A DNA stretch of 53,592 nt from positions 1 through 53,592 of the forward strand of contig JAMNXV010000091.1 of assembly GCA_023623185.1 (NCBI GenBank), in the 5' to 3' direction. Below, piece after piece: positions 7,858 through 16,917 of this stretch. Each line of letters starts with the position of its first letter. The first letter of the stretch is position 1. The stretch comes from Bacillota bacterium. GTDB lineage: Bacteria > Bacillota > Sulfobacillia > Symbiobacteriales > Symbiobacteriaceae. The translations under genes and the position numbers were made by a program. The notes under the pieces are model-generated. The model saw only the letters and a list, made by a program, of their open reading frames with translations. It did not search any database and was not told where the DNA came from.

Positions 7858-8727
7858 TCAATCTTCAGGTTTCTTCTTCCAAGCGCTGTGGTCGCCAATT
7901 GACAGACTGAGAGGCAGGGCCTTCGCCGAATGCGCAAGGTGGCAGACGCTGATGATGTCAACGCCCGTCTTCGCGATCTCGATCAGGTGGGCGGCGTCGC
8001 TGGAACCGCAGGCCTCCACCACCGCCTTGCCGTCGGCCAGCTCCACAGCCCGCTTGAGGGTCTCGGGCTCCACGCTGCCGAGTGCGAGGATGTCCGCGCC
8101 GGCATCCAGCCCCTCCTGCACCTGCTCCAGCGTCGACACCTCCACCGCCACGCGGGTCGTCGGCGGGGCGCTCTTCCGGGCGGCGACCACCGCCTCCCGC
8201 ACGCCGCCCGCCAGCACCAGGTGGCCGGCCCGGATCAGGATGGCATCGCCCAGCCCGTGGGGCTGATTCTGCCCCCCGCCGATCCGCACGGCGTACTGCT
8301 CGATCAGGCGCAGACCGGGGGTGGTCTGCCAGCCTGCCACCAGCCGGGCGTGGTAGTACTTGATCGCATCGGCCAGGCGCCGGGTCGCCGTCGCGATGCC
8401 GCTCATCTTCTGCATCAGGTTGAGCGCCACGCGCTCGGCCGAGAGAATCGGCCGGGCCATCCCCGAAATGGAAGCCACGGCCGCACCGGCCGCGATCTCG
8501 CTCCCCTCGGGCGCCAGGGGCTCGTAAACCAGGGTCGGGTCAAGCGCCAGGAACGCCGCCCGGGCCACAGGGTGTCCGCACACAATGCCGTCCGCCCCTG
8601 CGACGATGGTGGCCGTACACCTGGCATCTGCCGGCACGACGGCAGACGTGGTCAGGTCGCCGGGACCCACGTCCTCCATGAGGGCCCTACGCACCAATTC
8701 CTCGACGGCAATTGGGTTCAGGCTCAT
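7858..8727 (-). CDS. NadC-like phosphoribosyltransferase with replaced catalytic residues
   Basis: Overall a quinolinate phosphoribosyltransferase (NadC) of normal length (289 aa): EDVGPGDLTT near residue 18, SAERVALNLMQKMSGIAT (96-113), TTPGLRLIEQYAVRIGGG (135-152) and SAKALPLSLSI near the end. But the catalytic signatures have changed: the DTRKTTPG block reads AGWQTTPG (131-138, losing Arg and Lys), GGxNHRxGL reads GGGQNQPHGL (losing His-Arg), LIKDNH reads LIRAGH (Lys to Arg at 166), and the later LDN block reads LGS. Normal NAD synthesis from quinolinate is therefore doubtful. ModD-like or unknown roles are possible. ATG 8727 has GAGGAGGT upstream. It follows folK on the strand by 58 bp. 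Confidence 0.85.
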   Translation of the reverse strand: MSLNPIAVEELVRRALMEDVGPGDLTTSAVVPADARCTATIVAGADGIVCGHPVARAAFLALDPTLVYEPLAPEGSEIAAGAAVASISGMARPILSAERVALNLMQKMSGIATATRRLADAIKYYHARLVAGWQTTPGLRLIEQYAVRIGGGQNQPHGLGDAILIRAGHLVLAGGVREAVVAARKSAPPTTRVAVEVSTLEQVQEGLDAGADILALGSVEPETLKRAVELADGKAVVEACGSSDAAHLIEIAKTGVDIISVCHLAHSAKALPLSLSIGDHSAWKKKPED

Positions 8728-8785
8728 TCAGCAGACCTCCTCGCCTTCACTTTCCGGCTGCGCCGGCTTGTCTTGCCCATTTGTT

Positions 8786-9313
8786 CTATTCTACCCCCTG
8801 AACCTGTTTCAGCAAAGAGGCACTGTCCCGCACCCTGACCACCGGCTGATCAGAGAGACCGGTGAGCCTCGCCTGCAGCCAGCCGCGCCCGATCCATGCC
8901 GGCTCCTCTTCCGTGCGCCAGACCTCCAGCAGCGGCGCGAGCACGAAGGCGCGCTCGTGCATGCGCGGGTGGGGCAGGGTCAGACGGGGGTCATCCAGCC
9001 GCGCATCGCCGTGCAGCAGGATATCGATGTCGATGGTGCGCGGCCCCCAGCGCACCGTGCGCACCCGCCCCAGGGCGCTCTCGATGGACTGCGTGAGCGC
9101 CAGCAGTCCGTACGGGTCCAGCTCCGTCTCGACGCAGGCAGCGCAGTTCAGAAAGTCCGGCTGGTCCGTGAGCCCCTGCGGAGCGGTCCGGTAAAGGCCG
9201 CTCACCGCCACCAGCCGGGTGCCCGGTCCGGAGGCCAGACGGCGCACGGCCGACACCAACTGCGCCTCCGGATCGCCGATATTCGCTCCGAGCGAAAGAT
9301 AGGCAAGGGTCAC
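8786..9313 (-). CDS. folK: 6-hydroxymethyl-7,8-dihydropterin pyrophosphokinase
   Basis: HPPK transfers pyrophosphate from ATP to 6-hydroxymethyl-dihydropterin in folate synthesis. The N-terminal AYLSLGANIGDPEAQL, QPDFLNCAACVET and the signature RWGPRTIDIDILLHGD with LPHPRMHERAFVLAPL are all present (175 aa). Its ATG overlaps the folB stop codon by 4 bp (ATGA), so translation is coupled. folP-folB-folK order matches the Bacillus folate cluster. Confidence 0.95.
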   Translation of the reverse strand: MTLAYLSLGANIGDPEAQLVSAVRRLASGPGTRLVAVSGLYRTAPQGLTDQPDFLNCAACVETELDPYGLLALTQSIESALGRVRTVRWGPRTIDIDILLHGDARLDDPRLTLPHPRMHERAFVLAPLLEVWRTEEEPAWIGRGWLQARLTGLSDQPVVRVRDSASLLKQVQGVE

Positions 9314-9687
9314 GCTTCCCGCCTCCGCTGAATCTCCACCATCACGCCGCCCAGGGCGCCGGGAATCGGCGCCCTCGGCTTATGCACACGTATGGTCACG
9401 GCCTCTACGTTCGGGTACTGGGCCAGCACCTCGGCGGCCACCCGCTCGGCCACGGCCTCAATCAGCTTGAAGGTGCTGCCTTCCACGATCGCCTTCACCG
9501 TGCGGTAGACCTTCCCGTAGTTCACCGTCTGCCTGATGTCGTCGTCCCTGCCGGCGCCCCGCAGGTCCAGGCATAGCTCGGCGTCCACAAGGAACTCCTG
9601 CCCCAGGCGCGTCTCCTCGGGCAGCACACCGTGGTATGCGTAGAAGCGCATGCCCGTAATGACGATTCGATCCACGTCCGCCCTCAC
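9310..9687 (-). CDS. folB: Dihydroneopterin aldolase
   Basis: Cleaves 7,8-dihydroneopterin to 6-hydroxymethyl-dihydropterin and glycolaldehyde. Seen: MRFYAYHGVLPEETRLGQEF, NYGKVYRTVKAIVE, KLIEAVAERVAAEVL and the terminal VTIRVHKPRAPIPGALGGVMVEI (125 aa). The GTG start overlaps the folP stop as GTGA and the 3' end overlaps folK, so the three fol genes are translationally coupled. Confidence 0.95.
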   Translation of the reverse strand: MRADVDRIVITGMRFYAYHGVLPEETRLGQEFLVDAELCLDLRGAGRDDDIRQTVNYGKVYRTVKAIVEGSTFKLIEAVAERVAAEVLAQYPNVEAVTIRVHKPRAPIPGALGGVMVEIQRRREA

Positions 9688-10526
9688 CCCTCAAAGCCGC
9701 CGCGGCCCGGCCGCACGATGGCGTCGGCCACCTGCGCCACCCGCTTCATCGCGCGCACGTCGTGCACCCGCAGGATATCTGCTCCGTTCGCAATGCAAAT
9801 CGCCACCGCCGCCGCGGTGCCCTCCAGCCGATCCTCCGGCGGCAGCCCGCCCAGCACCTTCCCGATGGTCGACTTGCGGCTGACCCCCAGAAGCAACGGC
9901 CGGTTCAGCCCTCGCAGCTCGCCCAGCTTCTGGATGACCTCCAGGTTGTGCAGCGGCGTCTTGCCGAAGCCCACGCCGGGGTCGAGGATGATCAGCTCCT
10001 CGGGCAGCCCTGCCCCGGCGGCCAGATCCAGCGACCGGCGGAAGAACGCCGCGATGTCGCCCATCAGATCCCGGTACGCGGTGCCGTTCTGGTTGTGCAT
10101 CACCACCACGGGGCACTGCCAGCGGGCTGCAACCCGCACCATCTCCGGATCGCCCTGAAGCCCCCAGATATCGTTGAGCATGTCGGCCCCCGCCTCCAGG
10201 GCCGCCTCCGCGACCGCGGCCTTCTGGGTGTCCACCGAGATGAAGGCATCCGGCGCCGCCTTGCGCAGGGCCTCGATCACCGGCACGACCCGGCGCATCT
10301 CCTCCTCAGCCACCACCGGCTGGTGGCCCGGCCGGGTCGACTCGCCGCCGACGTCGATGATGTCCGCTCCCTCCTGCAGCATCTGCAGGGCGCGGGCGAC
10401 AGCCTGCTCCGGATCCACCCAGCGGCCGCCGTCAGAGAACGAATCCGGCGTCACGTTCAGAATGCCCATGATGAAGGAGCGCTTTCCCAACTCCAGCGAG
10501 CGGCCCCTGTAAGAAATCCGCCACAT
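9684..10526 (-). CDS. folP: Dihydropteroate synthase
   Basis: Condenses 6-hydroxymethyl-dihydropterin pyrophosphate with p-aminobenzoate; target of sulfonamides. The TIM-barrel signatures are NVTPDSFSDGG (24-34), DIIDVGGESTRPG, VDTQKAAVAEAAL, NDIWGL, ILDPGVGFGKT and GVSRKSTIG. 280 aa. ATG 10526 follows GAGGTGA by about 8 nt. First gene of the folP-folB-folK block, 101 bp after fhs with a hairpin in between. Confidence 0.96.
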   Translation of the reverse strand: MWRISYRGRSLELGKRSFIMGILNVTPDSFSDGGRWVDPEQAVARALQMLQEGADIIDVGGESTRPGHQPVVAEEEMRRVVPVIEALRKAAPDAFISVDTQKAAVAEAALEAGADMLNDIWGLQGDPEMVRVAARWQCPVVVMHNQNGTAYRDLMGDIAAFFRRSLDLAAGAGLPEELIILDPGVGFGKTPLHNLEVIQKLGELRGLNRPLLLGVSRKSTIGKVLGGLPPEDRLEGTAAAVAICIANGADILRVHDVRAMKRVAQVADAIVRPGRGGFEG

Positions 10527-10554
10527 GGCTCACGTCACCTCGTCCTTAAACTGC

Positions 10555-10589
10555 GCGGAGGCCGGGGAGTGATTCGCCCCGGCCTCCGC
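10555..10589 (-). terminator. Hairpin terminator after fhs
   Basis: A 13-bp GC-rich stem (GCGGAGGCCGGGG with complement) between fhs and folP. The T run on the minus strand is short (TTT), so termination may be partial and the fol genes may receive read-through. Confidence 0.6.
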
Positions 10590-10627
10590 TTCTCCCTGCA
10601 AGCGGGAGCAAACAGCCGTTTATCCCA

Positions 10628-12298
10628 CTAGAACAGCCCGACGATCTCCCCGTCCTCGTGGACGTCGATCCCCTCTGCCGCGGGCACGGCGGGGAGCCCC
10701 GGCATGGTCATGATCTCGCCGGTCAGGGCCACCACGAAGCCCGCGCCGGCGCTGGGGCGCACCTCGCGCACGGTCAGCCGCCAGCCCGTGGGCGCCCCCA
10801 GCTTCTTCGGGTCGTCGGTGAAGGAGTACTGGGTCTTGGCGATGCAGACCGGCGCCCGGCCGAAGCCCTCCTTCTCCAGCTTCCGCAGCATGCGGCTGGC
10901 CTCCCGGCTGAAGTCCACGCCGTCGGCGCCGTAGATGCGGGTAGCGACCTTCTCGATCTTGGTCTTCAGGCTGTCGTCGTCCTCGTAGACGAAGCTGAAG
11001 CGGTTCGGCTCCTGGGCCAGCTCCACCACCCGGTGCGCCAGCTCGATGCCGCCCTCGCCCCCGCGGGCGTGTACGTCCGCCACCACCGCCGTGGCGCCGG
11101 CCTCCTCCACCAGCTCGCGCAGAAGGCGGATCTCGGCCTCGGTGTCGGCGGCGAAGCGGTTGATCGCGACCACTGCGGGCAGGCCGAACACCTCGGTCAC
11201 GTTGCGGAGATGGCGCATGAGGTTGCTGCTGCCCTTCCGCAGGGCCTCCAGGTCCTCGCGGCTCAGCTCGTCCTTCTTCAGTCCGCCGTGCATCTTCAGC
11301 GAGCGGATGGTGGCCACGATCACCACGGCGTCCGGCCGCAGCCCCGACAGCCGGCACTTGATGTCGATGAACTTCTCCGCCCCCAGGTCCGCGCCGAACC
11401 CGGCCTCCGTGATGACGTAATCGGCCAGCTTCAGGGCCAGGCGGGTGGCCGTGACGGTGTTGCAGCCGTGGGCGATGTTCGCGAAAGGCCCGCCGTGCAC
11501 GAAAGCCGGGGTGTTCTCCAGGGTCTGCACCAGGTTGGGCTTGATGGCCTCTCGCAGCAGGGTCGCCATGGCCCCCTCCGCCTTCAGGTCGCGCGCCCGC
11601 ACAGGGGCGCCGTCGTAGGTATACCCGACGATGATCTCGCCGCAGCGCCGCTTCAGGTCAGAGAGGTCCTCCGCCAGGCAGAGCGTGGCCATCACCTCGG
11701 ACGCCGGGGTGATCATGAACTCCTCCTGGCGCGGGACGCCGCCGTTCTTGCCCCCCAGGCCCACGACCACCGAACGCAGCGCCCGGTCGTTCATGTCCAT
11801 GACCCGCTTGAACGTGACCTGCCGGGGATCCAGCCCCAGCGCGTTCCCCTGGTGCAGGTGATTGTCGATCATCGCCGACAGCAGGTTGTTGGCCGACGTG
11901 ACGGCGTGGAAGTCGCCGGTGAAGTGCAGGTTGACCTCGTCCATGGGCACGACCTGCGCATAGCCGCCCCCGGCTGCGCCGCCCTTCACGCCGAATGCCG
12001 GGCCCAGCGAGGGCTCGCGCAGCGCAATTGCCGCCCGCTTGCCAATGCGGGCCATCGCCTGGCCCAGGCCCACCGTCACCGTGGTCTTGCCCTCGCCGGC
12101 CGGGGTGGGGCTGATGGCGGTGACCAGAATCAGCTTGCCGTCGGGGTTCGACCTCACGCGCGGCCACACGTGCGAGGCCACCTTGGCCTTGTAGCGTCCG
12201 TACAGTTCCAGGTCATCCGGGCCCAGTCCGATCTGTTCCGCAACCTTCGTGATCGGTTCAAGCCGTGCACGCTGTGCAATTGCGATGTCGGAGAGCAA
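10628..12298 (-). CDS. fhs: Formate--tetrahydrofolate ligase (10-formyl-THF synthetase)
   Basis: Interconverts formate + ATP + THF and 10-formyl-THF + ADP + Pi. The P-loop TPAGEGKTT (65-73), [23 protein letters not shown], the [14 protein letters not shown] segment and [13 protein letters not shown] are intact; 556 aa is normal. TTG 12298 follows GGAGGAGGAACGG. As the last gene of the histidine operon it would run in the formate-forming direction and yield ATP, as in purinolytic and histidine-degrading anaerobes; the direction is inference. Confidence 0.96.
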   Translation of the reverse strand: MLSDIAIAQRARLEPITKVAEQIGLGPDDLELYGRYKAKVASHVWPRVRSNPDGKLILVTAISPTPAGEGKTTVTVGLGQAMARIGKRAAIALREPSLGPAFGVKGGAAGGGYAQVVPMDEVNLHFTGDFHAVTSANNLLSAMIDNHLHQGNALGLDPRQVTFKRVMDMNDRALRSVVVGLGGKNGGVPRQEEFMITPASEVMATLCLAEDLSDLKRRCGEIIVGYTYDGAPVRARDLKAEGAMATLLREAIKPNLVQTLENTPAFVHGGPFANIAHGCNTVTATRLALKLADYVITEAGFGADLGAEKFIDIKCRLSGLRPDAVVIVATIRSLKMHGGLKKDELSREDLEALRKGSSNLMRHLRNVTEVFGLPAVVAINRFAADTEAEIRLLRELVEEAGATAVVADVHARGGEGGIELAHRVVELAQEPNRFSFVYEDDDSLKTKIEKVATRIYGADGVDFSREASRMLRKLEKEGFGRAPVCIAKTQYSFTDDPKKLGAPTGWRLTVREVRPSAGAGFVVALTGEIMTMPGLPAVPAAEGIDVHEDGEIVGLF

Positions 12299-12332
12299 GG
12301 TCCGTTCCTCCTCCGCTGCTCACTCCGTAGGC

Positions 12333-12980
12333 CTACTGCTGCTTCAGGAACCGAACCACCGGATCCGGCGTGAGGGCGTGAAACGCCTGCAGCACCTCCT
12401 CCCGTTCCTCACGCATGCGCTCCACCTTCGCAATCGTCTCGTGCCTGAAGGCTTCGTCCTTGATGCCGTCGAGGTTGATCGCCACGTTCCAGAGGGCCCC
12501 CTCGAAGCCGGCCGAGGCCACCAGGAAGCCCACGCACCCATCGCTGACGGCATTGGGGTTGCCCTTGGCCACCACCGCCAGCGCGTGCCGCATCACCGCG
12601 AGGCAGTGCGCCATCGTCTCCAGCGGCGTGCGGGTCGCCTCGCGGTAGGCTGCCTGCACCGCCTTCCGGCGCTCCGCCTTCTCCTCCGGGGTGCCCCTGG
12701 GCAGGGCGAACGCGGCCATCACCTGGCTGAACGCCGCCTGGTCCTGGTCCGCCAGGTCAAGGAGCGCTTCGGCCTCCCGCCGGCCGGCCTCCTGCGCGGC
12801 GGCCATGTCCGCCTCAACCTCCTGGAACTTCTCCCGCCCCCGGGTCAGGCCCCCCACCATCGAGACCAGGCTCGCACCCATGGCCCCGGCCACGGCGGCC
12901 ACCGCACCCCCGCCGGGGGCCGGCGTCGACGCCGCCACCTGCTCGCAGAACGCCGCGATCGTCTGTTCACCCGTGCGCAT
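12333..12980 (-). CDS. fchA: Cyclodeaminase/methenyl-THF cyclohydrolase (FTCD C-domain type)
   Basis: A 215-aa all-helical protein of the formiminotransferase-cyclodeaminase C-terminal family. STPAPGGGAVAAVAGAMGASLVSMVGGLT at residues 18-46 is the folate-binding signature. Stand-alone members act as formimino-THF cyclodeaminase or 5,10-methenyl-THF cyclohydrolase (FchA). Its AGGAGG ribosome binding site is formed by the last two Arg codons of hutI, so translation is tightly coupled. Between hutI and fhs it supplies the missing step from 5-formimino-THF. Confidence 0.88.
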   Translation of the reverse strand: MRTGEQTIAAFCEQVAASTPAPGGGAVAAVAGAMGASLVSMVGGLTRGREKFQEVEADMAAAQEAGRREAEALLDLADQDQAAFSQVMAAFALPRGTPEEKAERRKAVQAAYREATRTPLETMAHCLAVMRHALAVVAKGNPNAVSDGCVGFLVASAGFEGALWNVAINLDGIKDEAFRHETIAKVERMREEREEVLQAFHALTPDPVVRFLKQQ

Positions 12981-12989
12981 GCTTTGCCA

Positions 12990-14267
12990 CTACCTCCTGA
13001 TTACCCTTCCCTCGTCGACGATGAGCCGCCCCTGCTTCACAACCTGCGCCACCACGCCCATGCCCATGTGGTAAGGGATGTGCCAGTGGCTGGGGCACGA
13101 CAGGATCACCACGTCAGCCAGTTTGCCCACCTCCAGCGATCCCACCTCGGCTTCCATGCCGATCGCGGCCGCGGCGTTGATGGTCGCCGCCGCAAGGGCC
13201 TCGCTGGGATTCAGCCCCATGTACATGCAGGCGAGCGTGATGACGAAGGGCATGGCGTAGGCCGGGCAGGAGCCCGGGTTGAAGTCGCTGGCCAGGGCCA
13301 CCGTGCAGCCCAGCTCGATCATGCGCCGCGCCCGGGCATACGGCGCGTTCATCAGGCAGAACGACGTGCCCGGCAGGCAGACCGCCACCGTGCCCGCCTC
13401 CGCCAGACGGGCCAGCCCCTCGTCGGGGGTGTGCAGCAGGTGCTCGGCGCTGGCGGCGCCGAGTTCGGCCGCAAGCGCGGCCCCGCCCAGATCCGAGAGC
13501 TCGTCGGCGTGCACCTTCACGCCGAACCCCAGCTCCTTCGCCCGCTGCAGAATGCGCCGGGACTCCTCCACCGAGAAGACCCCGTGTTCGGTGAAGACGT
13601 CCGCGTACCGCGCCAGGCCCGGCTCCGCGGCCACCGCGGGCAGCATCTCCCCCACCAGCAGATCGACGTACGCCTCCCTGCGGCTGCGGTACTCCGGCGG
13701 CACCTCGTGCGCGCCCATGAAGGTGGGCACGACGGTCAGCGGATGCCGGCGGGCCATCTCGCGGATCGCCCGCAGCTGCTTCAGCTCATCCGCCGTGCTG
13801 AGGCCGTATCCGGACTTCACCTCCACCGTGGTGGTGCCGTTCAGGGCCAGCAGGTCCAGCCGCGAGAGGCCCAGGTCCACCAGCTCGGCCTGGCTCGCCG
13901 CCCGGGTCGCCCGCACGGTCTGCAGGATGCCGCCGCCCCGGGCGGCCAGCTCCTGGTAAGTCGCCCCGCCCAGGCGAAGGGCGAACTCCTCTGCGCGGTC
14001 CCCTGCGAAGCAGAGGTGCGTGTGCGGGTCGACGAAGCCCGGGACGACCGCCCGCCCCCGGGCGTCGATGACCTGCGTGTCGGGGCCGGTCTCCACCGCA
14101 GCCAGCACCTCGTCTGCGGGTCCCACGGCCACGATGCGTCCGCCCCGGGCCGCCAGGGCGCCCCCGGGAATCGCGCCCGGGTCCTGCATGCGGTCGCCCC
14201 GCCGCGGGCCCCCGGCCATCGTCACCAGTTCCGCCGCGCCCACGATCAAGAGATCCACCGGCGTCAT
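12990..14267 (-). CDS. hutI: Imidazolonepropionase
   Basis: Amidohydrolase that opens 4-imidazolone-5-propanoate to N-formimino-glutamate. Metal-site motifs PGFVDPHTHLCFAGDR, GAHEVP, KVHADELSDLGG and ALASDFNPGSCP are intact. 425 aa. ATG 14267 has GGGGTGA upstream; the frame stays open far beyond, antisense-like and without homology. Fourth gene of the hut operon. Confidence 0.95.
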   Translation of the reverse strand: MTPVDLLIVGAAELVTMAGGPRRGDRMQDPGAIPGGALAARGGRIVAVGPADEVLAAVETGPDTQVIDARGRAVVPGFVDPHTHLCFAGDRAEEFALRLGGATYQELAARGGGILQTVRATRAASQAELVDLGLSRLDLLALNGTTTVEVKSGYGLSTADELKQLRAIREMARRHPLTVVPTFMGAHEVPPEYRSRREAYVDLLVGEMLPAVAAEPGLARYADVFTEHGVFSVEESRRILQRAKELGFGVKVHADELSDLGGAALAAELGAASAEHLLHTPDEGLARLAEAGTVAVCLPGTSFCLMNAPYARARRMIELGCTVALASDFNPGSCPAYAMPFVITLACMYMGLNPSEALAAATINAAAAIGMEAEVGSLEVGKLADVVILSCPSHWHIPYHMGMGVVAQVVKQGRLIVDEGRVIRR

Positions 14268-14308
14268 CGCATCACCCCACAGGCCGCTTTTCGATGCGGC
14301 AGTCGCTG

Positions 14309-15208
14309 TCACTCCATCAGCCGCTTTTCCAGCACCTGGTCGCTCTTGAAGCCCTCCAGCCTCAGGTAGTGGCGGACGACCCCTACCAGCGCGTCGACGG
14401 GCACCAGCCCAACTATCTCCGACCCCACCACCGGCACACCGTACCGCTCGGCCTCCAGCCGGATCAGCTCGAACGCCCGGTGCAGCGGCGTCTCCTTGAA
14501 GTTGACCATGTTCATGCTCACCTGCACCTGGTTCCGGTCCGCCAGGGGCACGGCGATGGCCTTGCAGTGCACGAGGCCGCCGCTGGAGCCGCGCACGGCC
14601 CGTGCGATCCTCCTGGCGATGGAGAGGTCCGACGTGCCGAGATTCACGTTGAAGGCGATGAGCGGCATGCGCGCTCCCACGGCGGTGCAGCCCGCGGTGG
14701 GGTGGATCCTGGCGGGACCGAAGTCCGGCTCTTTCGCCGGGTCGACGCCGATCTGCTCCCGCAGCCCCTCGAACTCGCCGCGGCGCACGTCGGCCAGATT
14801 GCGCCGCTCGGGGCGCGTGGCCGCCTCCTCGTACAGGAAGACGGGCACCCCCATGTTGCCCAGGGCCTCGCCCACCTGCCGGGCCAGGGCCACGCAGTCC
14901 TCCATGGTGCAGCCCGAGATGGGCACGAACGGGATGACGTCCACCGCGCCCATGCGCGGGTGGCTGCCCTGGTGGCGGTTCAGGTCGATCAGCCGGATGG
15001 CCGCCTCGGCCCCCCGGAGGGCGGCCCGCGCCACCGCCTCCGGCGACCCGATGAAGGTGATCACACAGCGGTTGTGATCGGCGTCGGCCGAAACCGAAAG
15101 CACCTTCACCCCCTGGGCCGCGATGGCCCCGGAGATGGCCTCGATGACCTCCGGCCGCCGCCCCTCGCTGAAGTTGGGCACACACTGAACGAGCGCATTC
15201 GGATTCAA
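14309..15208 (-). CDS. ftcD: Glutamate formimidoyltransferase
   Basis: Transfers the formimino group of formiminoglutamate to THF, giving glutamate. This is a stand-alone formiminotransferase (299 aa) with QCVPNFSEGR, HNRCVITFIG, HPRMGAVDVIPF, RGEFEGL and HPTAGCTAVGAR. I start at TTG 15208, which has GAGAGGAGG 10 nt upstream; the upstream in-frame GTG at 15244 lacks a site. The cyclodeaminase partner is a separate gene two positions downstream. Confidence 0.93.
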   Translation of the reverse strand: MNPNALVQCVPNFSEGRRPEVIEAISGAIAAQGVKVLSVSADADHNRCVITFIGSPEAVARAALRGAEAAIRLIDLNRHQGSHPRMGAVDVIPFVPISGCTMEDCVALARQVGEALGNMGVPVFLYEEAATRPERRNLADVRRGEFEGLREQIGVDPAKEPDFGPARIHPTAGCTAVGARMPLIAFNVNLGTSDLSIARRIARAVRGSSGGLVHCKAIAVPLADRNQVQVSMNMVNFKETPLHRAFELIRLEAERYGVPVVGSEIVGLVPVDALVGVVRHYLRLEGFKSDQVLEKRLME

Positions 15209-15240
15209 CGGACCGCCGCCTCCTCTCCTGGACTCCCCGC

Positions 15241-16890
15241 TCACTCGTGCATGGGCAGGCGGATGCCCCGCTCCCGGGCGACCTGCAGCGCCTTCGCGTA
15301 GCCGGCGTCCACGTGCCGCACCACGCCCATGCCCGGGTCGGTGGTCAGCACCCGCTCCAGCCGCTGCCTCGCCTCTTCCGTACCGTCGGCCACCACCACC
15401 ATCCCCGCGTGCTGACTGTAGCCGATGCCCACACCGCCGCCGTGGTGGATGGAGACCCAGGTCGCGCCGGCAGCGGTGTTCACCAGCGCGTTGAGCAGCG
15501 GCCAGTCGGCGACGGCGTCGGAGCCGTCCTTCATCGCCTCGGTCTCCCGGTTGGGCGAGGCGACCGAGCCCGCATCCAGGTGGTCGCGCCCGATGACGAT
15601 CGGGGCCTTCAGCTCGCCGCTCGCCACCATCTCATTGAACTTCAGCCCGGCCTTGACCCGCTCGCCGTAGCCGAGCCAGCAGATGCGGGCCGGCAGCCCC
15701 TGGAAGTGGACCTTCTTCTGCGCCATCTCCAGCCACCGGCGCAGGGACCGGTCCTCGGGGAACAGCTCCATGATCGCCCGGTCGGTCTTGTAGATGTCCT
15801 CCGGATCGCCCGAGAGCGCCACCCAGCGGAAGGGTCCCTTGCCCTCGCAGAACAGGGGCCGGATGAAGGCCGGCACGAAGCCCGGGAAGGCGAAGGCCTC
15901 CTCCAGCCCCGCCTCGTGCGCCTGCTGCCGGATGTTGTTGCCGTAATCGAAGACCACCGCCCCCGCCTTCTGCAGGTCCAGCATGGCCTGCACGTGCCGC
16001 ACCATGGAGGCCTTCGCCCGGCGGATGTACTCCTCCGGGTCCGTCCGGCGCAGCTCCGCCGCCTGCTCCAGGGTGAGGCCGGCCGGGATGTAGCCATTCA
16101 GCGGGTCGTGGGCCGAGGTCTGGTCCGTCACCACGTCGGGCACCACGCCCCGGCGGACCAGCTCCGGGTAGACCTCCGCGGCGTTGCCCAGGAGGCCGAT
16201 GGAGAGGGGCTCCCCCTTGTCCAAGGCGTCCCGGGCCCACGCCAGCGCCTCGTCCAGGCTGCGGGTCATCCGGTCCAGGTAGCGGTGGTCCAGCCGGCGC
16301 TGAATGCGGGCCTCGTCCACCTCCACGACGATGGCCACGCCCTCGTTCATCGTCACTGCCAGCGGCTGGGCGCCGCCCATGCCGCCCAGGCCCGCGGTGA
16401 GGGCCAGCCGCCCCTTCAGGCTGCCGCTGAAGTGCTGCCGGGCGGCCTCGGCGAAGGTCTCATACGTTCCCTGCAGGATGCCCTGCGTGCCGATGTAGAT
16501 CCACGAGCCTGCGGTCATCTGCCCGAACATCATGAGCCCCTTGCGCTCCAGCTCCCAGAAGTGCTCCCAGGTGGCCCACCGGCCCACCAGGTTGGAGTTG
16601 GCGAGAAGCACGCGCGGGGCCATCCGGTGCGTGCGGAAAACTGCCACCGGCTTGCCGGACTGAATCAGGAGCGTCTCATCGTCCTCCAGAGTGCGCAGGG
16701 CCTTCACGATGGCGTCGAAGGCTTCCCACGAGCGGGCGGCCCTGCCGCTGCCGCCGTAGACCACCAGCTCCTCCGGCCGCTCGGCCACCTCGGGGTCCAG
16801 GTTGTTCATGAGCATGCGCAGGGCGGCCTCCTGCTGCCAGCCCTTGCACGAGAGCGCAGTGCCGCGCGGGGCGCGAACCGTCCGGGTCAT
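15241..16890 (-). CDS. hutU: Urocanate hydratase
   Basis: NAD-dependent hydration of urocanate to imidazolonepropionate. The 549-aa protein is collinear with the family: [71 protein letters not shown] and the C-terminal [21 protein letters not shown]. Second gene of the hut operon, 27 bp after hutH. Confidence 0.96.
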   Translation of the reverse strand: MTRTVRAPRGTALSCKGWQQEAALRMLMNNLDPEVAERPEELVVYGGSGRAARSWEAFDAIVKALRTLEDDETLLIQSGKPVAVFRTHRMAPRVLLANSNLVGRWATWEHFWELERKGLMMFGQMTAGSWIYIGTQGILQGTYETFAEAARQHFSGSLKGRLALTAGLGGMGGAQPLAVTMNEGVAIVVEVDEARIQRRLDHRYLDRMTRSLDEALAWARDALDKGEPLSIGLLGNAAEVYPELVRRGVVPDVVTDQTSAHDPLNGYIPAGLTLEQAAELRRTDPEEYIRRAKASMVRHVQAMLDLQKAGAVVFDYGNNIRQQAHEAGLEEAFAFPGFVPAFIRPLFCEGKGPFRWVALSGDPEDIYKTDRAIMELFPEDRSLRRWLEMAQKKVHFQGLPARICWLGYGERVKAGLKFNEMVASGELKAPIVIGRDHLDAGSVASPNRETEAMKDGSDAVADWPLLNALVNTAAGATWVSIHHGGGVGIGYSQHAGMVVVADGTEEARQRLERVLTTDPGMGVVRHVDAGYAKALQVARERGIRLPMHE

Positions 16891-16917
16891 CCCATATACC
16901 CCCTCGTTGAGCCTGCT

